From Kribbella pratensis (GTDB lineage: Bacteria > Actinomycetota > Actinomycetes > Propionibacteriales > Kribbellaceae), in the NCBI RefSeq assembly GCF_004366075.1, contig NZ_SODU01000004.1, positions 428,752-492,751 on the forward strand: DNA of 64,000 nt. The letters run 5' to 3'. Positions 59,501 through 64,000 of this stretch are shown here, piece by piece. The notes below the pieces were generated by a model. It ran no database searches and was not told the DNA's origin. It saw only the letters and a program-made list of their open reading frames with translations. The stretch's first letter is position 1. Every line of letters starts with the position of its first letter. The position numbers and the translations under genes are program-made.

Positions 59501-59908
59501 GTACCGCACATCACCCGTGGCCGACCACATCAAAGCATTCTGATAGGCGGCGCCCGAGTCACTGACCGCCTCGTTCATGAAGTTCGCCGGCCCACGACCC
59601 CACGACGTGATCTGCCCGACGTTGCGGATCACATAGTCGTACGACGACCTGCTGTGCGCGGCCATCGCCAGGAATCCGTCGTACACCGGACCCACCCGAT
59701 CGGCCACCCCCTGCCGCATTCGCTGCAAGTCATCCACATCGTGCAACAACCCTGGATGCCTGAATGCTGCCGGTGCCGGAGAACCGGTCGGTGCCGCGGT
59801 GGACGTTGCGGCGGATCCGAGCTGAGCCGCGAGCACCGAACCGCCGGAGGCGATCAGCAACGTCCGGCGGCTCACGGTCGACAACGAGGTGACATCGGGT
59901 TCCGGCAT
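56558..59908 (-). CDS. Large secreted multidomain alginate-lyase-fold enzyme
   Basis: The 1116-aa protein has a Tat-type signal (TVSRRTLLIASGGSVLAAQL). It continues with a lyase-like alpha/alpha barrel (about 45-380: GAAYQNALMWSATGD, NGNWDLAALQAILAIAVF, GQESGRSQSYAQLALG), FN3 (about 408-500), a concanavalin/DUF1349-like domain (about 504-730), FN3 (about 736-830), an Ig He_PIG-type domain (about 836-918) and a second concanavalin-like domain (about 922-1116). ATG 59908 follows AGGAGAAG. The barrel is a relative of the convergent 406-aa lyase; the extra domains probably bind the polymer. The substrate is not evident. Confidence 0.8.
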   Translation of the reverse strand: MPEPDVTSLSTVSRRTLLIASGGSVLAAQLGSAATSTAAPTGSPAPAAFRHPGLLHDVDDLQRMRQGVADRVGPVYDGFLAMAAHSRSSYDYVIRNVGQITSWGRGPANFMNEAVSDSGAAYQNALMWSATGDVRYADKARDILDAWSNSLTAITGADGQLGVGLQVFKFANAAEILRHSGYDGWSPAAVLRCAESFRKVWYPAVSGNALFANGNWDLAALQAILAIAVFCDDRVMLENAVRYAVAGAGNGRIEHIVVSATGQGQESGRSQSYAQLALGLLANCAAVAWNQGIDLFGHQGNRILHGFEYTARYNLGDDSVPFAVDLDRTGKYLKTAISTTNRGAFQPIYELAYAHYVSRRGLSAPNVERVVFRGAGGTRFVEGNSDDHPAWGTFTQARPVVPRSAPDAAPGAPSGLTARSSDAGVVLTWAESVEPRSGVAASSYTISRATGRAGDYAVVAEGIRSTTWSDASARGRTTYSYKVRAENQAGSSSESLPVTIARPDPWVSEDIGQVAAPGATGFDGERFTVEAGGTDIGGEQDSFRLVYVPLRGDGVITARVVHPVSSQYATIGVMMRQSMSASSAHASMLIKGLPLHTWSGVWTVRPVGGGSTVATGSTVVPPTQQHCITVNAGFPISDLGTLPQSATPLPPPYVEAASDGYRLRRPYWVRLVRRGDVLTGLISPNGSTWTEVGTSRINLGRDVYAGLAVCAGIGVDAPYAESTTAAFDNVTVQDWSGELPSAPLGELRAGSAGSAIELAWSDLDVAATYTVKRRHADGPYRAIASGVAPIGFGVETRYRDVNAVPGESYDYVVAKTNAAGTGPDSAKLTMTMPAPAVPSITSAGSAFANTGAEFRFRVAASNDPINFAVTGLPDGLSLDRKTGVISGRPLRAGTAKLGVSARNASGADSAEVTLTVGAPPPAPWQYADIGDYVLDERQLGSFSAVAIRTPGITSYSDTTGQFTVRGAGSDLNVIGQGMTAQYVYQAVTGDATFTARVVSRGDAARVGLLMTKSLSPFDQLSGVVLAGGTPQFVQRLRVATGLVTTPGTGAPSWLRIRRTGNTFSAEVSSDGQSWTPIGAPGLIETFGSAPYYVGLAVVSGAPFALSTAVFDEVYLA

Positions 59909-60080
59909 CTGCGCTTCTCCTCTGAACCGCTGGTTGAGCGGCCAAGCTAATGAGCGGCAGCCACAACCGGTCAACGGTTCGCGGGCGTCTCACCCGGACT
60001 GAAAGTTTCGCAACCCCCTCACACCTCGAGGATGTGCTCGGTCTCGGAGTTGACGACCATCCGGAGGATCGACCCTTGGG

Positions 60081-60652
60081 TCACTGGCGATTGACCCAGG
60101 CAAGGACATCGTCGAGGGCCCCGATCACGGTCACCTTCTTCAACGGAAAGGCTGCGATGAGGTCGCCGACCTGCGTGGCTCGCTCGCAAGCGCGGACGAA
60201 CGGGTCGGTACGCGGCTGGTACAGCTCACCATCACCCCTGACGAATTGCCCCCACAGAGCCAGCTGTCCAACCTCGCGTCGAGAATCGGCCTCGACGGCT
60301 CCTGCCAGGAAGCTCGGCGGGAACAGTGCCCGATATCCCGGAAGGTGGTGCATCCACGAACCTGGCGGCCTTCGTCTTCGACCTCGTACCAGAAGCACCC
60401 GTGCTGCGCAGCACCCAATCCTGCTCGGAGGGCAAGCCATGAACGGTGTGCCACCGCGGCTGGATCACCGTTGTGCACCGCTTCATCTATCGCATGCCAT
60501 CCATCGGAGTTCACCAGCGCTGCCGTGCTGGTCCAGTCGTGCCATGCGGTGAGTCGATCAACGTCCGCAAGTTCGACGACACGCTCGCCCCAGAAGGCTT
60601 GCAAATCAAAGAAGGCCTTTGCGAAGTGCAGCGCCCGTGTGGTCACTCTCAT
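60081..60652 (-). pseudogene. Frameshifted gene of unknown function
   Basis: Read from ATG 60652, one frame gives a protein-like MRVTTRALHFAKAFFDLQ, DWTSTAALVNSDGWHAIDE and FWYEVEDEGRQVRG. From about 60350 protein-like sequence continues instead in another frame (GYRALFPPSFLAGAVEA, QLALWGQFVRGDGELY, KKVTVIGALDDVLAWVNRQ) to a stop at 60081. A single one-base shift near 60350-60365 would join them into one ~190-aa protein. Either the gene is broken or a sequencing error is present. The family is not recognised. The flanking 59909-60080 holds no gene. Confidence 0.55.
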
Positions 60653-60775
60653 GAGCGTCCTGCGGACCGCCTCACCACGCAACCAGATTTGGCGCCGCCG
60701 ACAACTCGGCTCGGGTGATGCTGGTGACATGGCGCTCGAACTTCGATGCACCGCCCATCAGGCATATCCCCCGAT

Positions 60776-60805
60776 TTGCGCTTAAGGGAACACTTGTTCT
60801 AATAT
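60776..60805 (+). promoter_or_regulatory. Promoter of the 13E12 gene, probably leaderless
   Basis: TTGCGC at 60776-60781 and TAATAT at 60800-60805 are 18 bp apart, and the ATG follows only 5 bp after the -10. Transcription would start at or beside the A of the ATG at 60811. The SOS box lies between the two hexamers. Confidence 0.55.
60788..60799. promoter_or_regulatory. Actinobacterial SOS (LexA) box
   Basis: GAACACTTGTTC fits the GAAC-N4-GTTC core of the mycobacterial/actinobacterial LexA site. It lies between the predicted -35 and -10 of the DUF222-HNH gene, so LexA would block the promoter until DNA damage. From memory, some M. tuberculosis 13E12-family genes also carry SOS boxes. Confidence 0.75.
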
Positions 60806-60810
60806 GAGGC

Positions 60811-62973
60811 ATGGCGGTGACCGTTGAACCTCTACACCCTGGCGACGCTGATCTCGCCGGGTTCGCCGCCACGCCACGCTGGATCACTGCTGCGGTCACG
60901 TGCTCGCCTTCAAACGCCGCGCTGATCCACGGCGAGCGCGATGCTGTGCTGGGGAAAGAGGTAACGCCTTCGCTGGATGCAGCGCAGGCGGCTTGGTTGG
61001 ACACGGTAGGTCCTCCCGATGATCTGTATGACCCCGAGGACCCGCATCCTCCTCGGTTCCTGGGCGAGGAGGATCTGTACGACGACCTGCCGCCGATGTC
61101 GCGGGTCGACGGTTTGGAATGGGAGCTCTGGGCCGGGGTCGATCAGGATGAGGCCGAACGCGAAATGCTGCGCCTGAAAGCACCCGCCTGGGTGTTCCTG
61201 CCGCCCGGCGCCGAACTGGCCACGGCGCTGGAGTCCGTGCGACCGCAGTGCGAGTCACCGATCGCGTTGATCGAACTGATGAAGGCCGCGTCCCGGATGG
61301 TGTCGTGGTTGGAGTCGATCAAGGCCGACGCGATGGCCTCATTCGTGCGCCAGCGAAAGGCCCAGGCAACAGAGATCCCCCGCCCGAGCCAGATCGACTC
61401 TTCGGGCCGCCCCATCGACCCCGAACGCTCCTGGGCCGCCGAGATCGGCGCCGCTCTGCACCTGTCCACCGACACCGCCGCCCGCCACATCGACACCGCC
61501 CTCCACCTGACCGGCCCACTCACCGCCACCCACACCGCACTGCGCTGCGGCGCCCTGACCTGGTCCAAGGCATTGTCCATCTCCGAGGCCACCCGGCACC
61601 TGCCCGCCGCCACAGCTCAAGCCGTCGAATCCCACGTCCTGCGCCGCGCCGCGTCCCAGACCCACACCAATCTGCGCAAGTCCCTCCGTAGACAAGTCGC
61701 CAAACACTGCGCCGCCGACGAGACCAACCGGCACCGTGAAGCGGTTCGAGACCGCACCTGCAAAATCGTGCCCCTGCCCGACGGCATGGCCGGCCTGTGG
61801 GTCGTCCACACCGCCGACAAGATCCAGCAAATGTGGGTCGTCGTCCAAGCCATGGCCGACCTCGCCAAACGAGGCACCCCCACAATCACCACCGAGCCCA
61901 CGCGTTCCGAAACCCCGTGTGCCGAACCTTCGACTGCCGAACCACCGACCGCCGAACCACCGACTGCGGAACCTTCGCCGCCTGTCGAACGATCGCGAGT
62001 CGAACCATCACGAGTCGAGCCATCGCCTGTCGCACCATCGCGAGTCGCACCATCGCCTGTCGGCTCCGGCATCGTCGCCCCAGGCAACCGTGGCCCCGGT
62101 CAGTCGTCTGATAGGGCAGCCGATTCGGTCGCCGGCGTGACCGCTGAAGTGAAGGCTGGTACAGCCGCTGGTGTGAAGTGCGACGTGACGACTGGTGCTG
62201 CAACTGGTGCGCAGTCCAACGTGACGGCTGGTGCGACCGTCGGCGGGGCGGCCGCTGGTGTGAAGTGCGACGTGACGGCTGGTGCTGCAACTGGTGTGCA
62301 GTCCAACGCGACGGCTGGTGCGACCGTCGGCGAACCGATGCGAGACGATCGCACCGCCGAACAGCGGCGCGCTGATGCCATCGCCGACGTGTTCGAGCAA
62401 ATGCTGCACAACGGCCTGGACTGGCTCGGCCGCCGACTACCCGACCAACACCGCCGACGACCCCACATCGAGGTCCTCGTCCCCATCACCACCCTCCTCG
62501 GCGTGGACGACGACCCCTGCGAACTCACCGGCTACGGACCCATCCCCGCCGAAATGGCCCGCCGCATCGCACGCGACGGCACCTGGCGACGACTCCTCAC
62601 CGACCCCACCAACGGGACCGTCCTCGAGGCATCCACCACCCGCCACGACCCCGGCACGGTCGTCACCGAAACCCTGCTCGCCCGGCACCCCGTCTGCGCC
62701 TGGCCCGGCTGCAACCGCACCTCACGCCAATGCGACCGCGACCACGCCACACCATTCAAACAATCCGGCCGGACAAACCTGACCGGGCTAGTGCCCTACT
62801 GCGAATACCACCACGTCATCAAAGACACGAAAGCCTGGGGATGGACAACGACCGCCCACCCCGACGGCTCCGTCACCCTCACCGCCCCCACCGGCCACCG
62901 CTACACCACCGTCCCACCCGCCCGCGGCCCCGTCACACAGGAGCAAGACACCCACGACCCGCCACCGTTCTGA
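60811..62973 (+). CDS. 13E12-repeat family protein, DUF222 with C-terminal HNH nuclease
   Basis: The 720-aa protein has a DUF222 helical domain (about residues 140-335: PIALIELMKAASRMVSWLE, WAAEIGAALHLSTDTAARHI, LRCGALTWSKALSISEATRHL). A long Pro/Ala/Val repeat region follows at about 365-520. A C-terminal HNH domain lies at about 626-675 with CAWPGCNRTSRQCDRDHATPF and PYCEYHHVIK. HNH and its zinc cysteines look intact, so nuclease activity is plausible. The repeat insertion makes it longer than usual family members (~450-550 aa). The family is multicopy in mycobacteria and actinomycetes and behaves like a mobile or damage-linked element. Confidence 0.87.
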   Translation: MAVTVEPLHPGDADLAGFAATPRWITAAVTCSPSNAALIHGERDAVLGKEVTPSLDAAQAAWLDTVGPPDDLYDPEDPHPPRFLGEEDLYDDLPPMSRVDGLEWELWAGVDQDEAEREMLRLKAPAWVFLPPGAELATALESVRPQCESPIALIELMKAASRMVSWLESIKADAMASFVRQRKAQATEIPRPSQIDSSGRPIDPERSWAAEIGAALHLSTDTAARHIDTALHLTGPLTATHTALRCGALTWSKALSISEATRHLPAATAQAVESHVLRRAASQTHTNLRKSLRRQVAKHCAADETNRHREAVRDRTCKIVPLPDGMAGLWVVHTADKIQQMWVVVQAMADLAKRGTPTITTEPTRSETPCAEPSTAEPPTAEPPTAEPSPPVERSRVEPSRVEPSPVAPSRVAPSPVGSGIVAPGNRGPGQSSDRAADSVAGVTAEVKAGTAAGVKCDVTTGAATGAQSNVTAGATVGGAAAGVKCDVTAGAATGVQSNATAGATVGEPMRDDRTAEQRRADAIADVFEQMLHNGLDWLGRRLPDQHRRRPHIEVLVPITTLLGVDDDPCELTGYGPIPAEMARRIARDGTWRRLLTDPTNGTVLEASTTRHDPGTVVTETLLARHPVCAWPGCNRTSRQCDRDHATPFKQSGRTNLTGLVPYCEYHHVIKDTKAWGWTTTAHPDGSVTLTAPTGHRYTTVPPARGPVTQEQDTHDPPPF
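62164..62337 (+). repeat. Two-copy 87-bp in-frame repeat in the 13E12 gene
   Basis: Copies at 62164-62250 and 62251-62337 differ at only a few bases and encode two 29-residue units starting AAGVKCDVT. The preceding stretch has shorter AEPPT and VEPSR/VAPSP repeats. The copies are so alike that duplication must be recent. Confidence 0.9.
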
Positions 62974-62977
62974 CGCG

Positions 62978-63375
62978 AGCAATGAGTCAGAGCCGGACGC
63001 GGCGCCTGCAGCCGTCCCCTCCAAGCCGGCTATCACGCTGGACACATCACCACGAGAGCAATGCCTCAGAGTCGGACCCCCGCCCCCGCAGCCGTCCCCT
63101 CGAAACCTGCTCTCACACCGGACACGCCACCACGAAAGCAATGCCTCAGAGCCGGACCCCGCCCCTACAGCCATCCCCTAGAAACCTGCTACCACGCCGG
63201 ACACGTCACCACGAGAGCAATGCCTCAGAGTCGGACCCCCGCCCCCGCAGCCACCCCCTCGAAACCTGCTCTCACACTGGACCCGTCACCACGAAAGCAA
63301 TGCCTCAAAGCCAGACCCCGCCCCTACAGCCACCCCCTCGAAACCTGCTACCACGCCGGACCCGTCACCACGACC
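62978..63375. repeat. Five-copy 79/80-bp tandem repeat
   Basis: The landmark AGCAATG starts at 62978, 63057, 63137, 63216 and 63296, giving steps of 79, 80, 79 and 80 bp. Alternate units share private bases (GAGAGC...TCGGACCCCC versus GAAAGC...CCGGACCCCG), so the array is built from a ~159-bp higher-order pair. The step is not a multiple of three, and no convincing gene uses it. It begins 5 bp after the 13E12 stop. Confidence 0.9.
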
Positions 63376-63559
63376 AGTGCCCGCGCGATGGCGACTCGCT
63401 GCGCCTCAGCACTCATGATCGGGCTGTCAGCGTTCCTTCGACTTGGACGAACCTGGTCCAGGCGGTCGGTTGACGTCGATGACTTCGCCTTGGATTACGT
63501 CGCTTGTTGGGGGCCGGGGGTGCCGGGGCCGGGGATGAAGGTGCCGGGGCCGGGGGTGC
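63376..63559. other. Gene-poor GC-rich stretch
   Basis: No confident gene is present. It holds short GGTGCCGGGGCCGGGG-type repeats at about 63510-63560. On the minus strand one frame reads TSDVIQGEVIDVN, which looks like a protein C-terminus and may be the frameshifted tail of the right-edge gene. Confidence 0.45.
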
Positions 63560-64000
63560 CTAGTTGGGTGGTTCGCCTGTGGCGCCGCAGCTGGCTTCGG
63601 TGCCGCGCCGGCCGGCGGGCTGGCCCGGAGGATCTGCGCCTGCTTCAGCAGATCGCCCGGCACTGGAACCCGACGCGGCCTCGTCTGCACGCCCTCCCGC
63701 TGCGGCCTCGTCTGCACGCCCTCCCGCTGCGGTCTCGTCTGCACGCTCTCCCGTCGTGGCCCGATGTCCGGACGTCCTCCGCCGGTCACCCATGGACTCC
63801 TGCGGCGGCATACCGGTGTCGGGCTCAAGCGCTTCCCCGGCTATGTCGGCGGGATCGTTCGATCGGTGTGCGAAAGCGATCAGTTGCCGGTAGGCCTGAG
63901 CGATCAGTTGCCGGTAGGCCTGAGCGATCAGTTGCCGGTAGGCCTGAGCGATCAGTTGCCGGTAGGCCTGAGCGATCAGTTGCCGGTAGGCCTGAGCGAT
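63560..64000 (-). CDS. C-terminal part of an unrecognised repeat-rich protein leaving the window
   Basis: The frame is open from 64000 leftward to a stop at 63560-63562 (147 codons). Its visible start is five copies of AYRQLIAQ, then RSNDPADIAGEALEPDTGMPP, then 9-residue GGRADEAAA repeats. The other frame at 63427-63828 looks at least as protein-like from the repeats onward (GDLLKQAQILRASPPAG, DVIQGEVIDVN) with better third-position GC, so a frameshift within this stretch is possible. I do not recognise a function. Confidence 0.4.
   Translation of the reverse strand: MAQAYRQLIAQAYRQLIAQAYRQLIAQAYRQLIAQAYRQLIAFAHRSNDPADIAGEALEPDTGMPPQESMGDRRRTSGHRATTGERADETAAGGRADEAAAGGRADEAASGSSAGRSAEAGADPPGQPAGRRGTEASCGATGEPPN
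63680..63765 (-). repeat. 27-bp tandem repeat
   Basis: CTCGTCTGCACG recurs three times at 27-bp steps with C/G-rich spacers, giving GGRADEAAA in one minus-strand frame and QTRPQREGV in another. Confidence 0.75.
63877..64000. repeat. 24-bp perfect tandem repeat at the right edge
   Basis: CGATCAGTTGCCGGTAGGCC plus TGAG is repeated five times without change from 63877 and continues past the window end. On the minus strand it encodes AYRQLIAQ octads in one open frame; another minus frame is also open, the third has a stop in each unit. Confidence 0.9.

Noticed and set aside
62978..63375. CRISPR array or insertion-sequence ends
   Set aside because: Whole 79/80-bp units are repeated with no unique spacers, and no terminal inverted repeats or transposase are present.
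63877..64000. CRISPR array
   Set aside because: The 24-bp units are directly adjacent with no spacers, so this is a tandem repeat, not a CRISPR.
1..64000. tRNA, rRNA, riboswitches and strong terminators
   Set aside because: None could be recognised by eye; GC-rich hairpins are too common here to call terminators without folding calculations.

Overview
The window is high-GC DNA with dense, overlapping genes, frequent GTG starts and strong GC bias at third codon positions, typical of a soil actinomycete. Four things point to Kribbella or a close relative: an actinobacterial type VII secretion (ESX) locus, a 13E12-type HNH gene under a GAAC-N4-GTTC SOS box, many LacI/ROK-controlled sugar operons, and an isomaltose-type GH15/GH31 operon like one I recall from Kribbella flavida. 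The genus is an inference. No rRNA, tRNA or CRISPR array was seen.

Layout, left to right. 1-3957: the end of a LuxR-type regulator, N-acetylglucosamine-6-phosphate deacetylase, and a stand-alone MsmK/MsiK-type sugar-importer ATPase. 3990-9752: a TSUP exporter and FadR-type regulator, divergent from a tightly coupled MatC-like transporter / CaiB CoA-transferase / fused carboxyltransferase operon, then a small DUF4345-like membrane protein. 9821-14716: a galactan-type sugar locus with a secreted GH43 enzyme, a LacI regulator and a GH35 beta-galactosidase; both enzyme genes carry the same perfect 14-bp operator.

14713-30975: a leftward type VII secretion operon. In transcription order it encodes two WXG100-like proteins, a WDIDP-start helical protein, a 2222-aa polymorphic toxin, an Imm35/YrhB-like immunity candidate, a one-TM protein, EccC, two soluble accessory proteins, EccD and a trailing TSUP protein. 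EccB, EccE and a mycosin are not in the window. 31067-39409: a winged-helix regulator, a beta-lytic-type M23 peptidase, and an operon of a small secreted protein, MoxR ATPase, DUF58 protein, VWA protein and HtrA-like protease. This operon diverges from a two-component system. A 4-unit, 11-bp-period GAAAR array lies between them, and a matching pair lies upstream of the secretion operon, so the two-component system may control both.

39504-41362: a LigD-type ligase and primase/polymerase as two coupled genes. 41378-48926: a ROK-regulated isomaltose-type uptake and cleavage operon (two permeases, a lipoprotein, GH15, GH31) with no ATPase of its own. 48931-53403: a Gfo/Idh/MocA dehydrogenase divergent from a LacI regulator, then an MFS-SRPBCC-ArsR operon with two near-identical inverted repeats. 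53469-59908: three secreted polysaccharide-degrading candidates (a beta-helix protein and two alginate-lyase-fold proteins).

60081-64000 looks accessory: an apparently frameshifted gene, an SOS-boxed 13E12/DUF222-HNH gene with internal duplications, a five-copy 79/80-bp tandem repeat, and the end of an unrecognised repeat-rich gene leaving the right edge.
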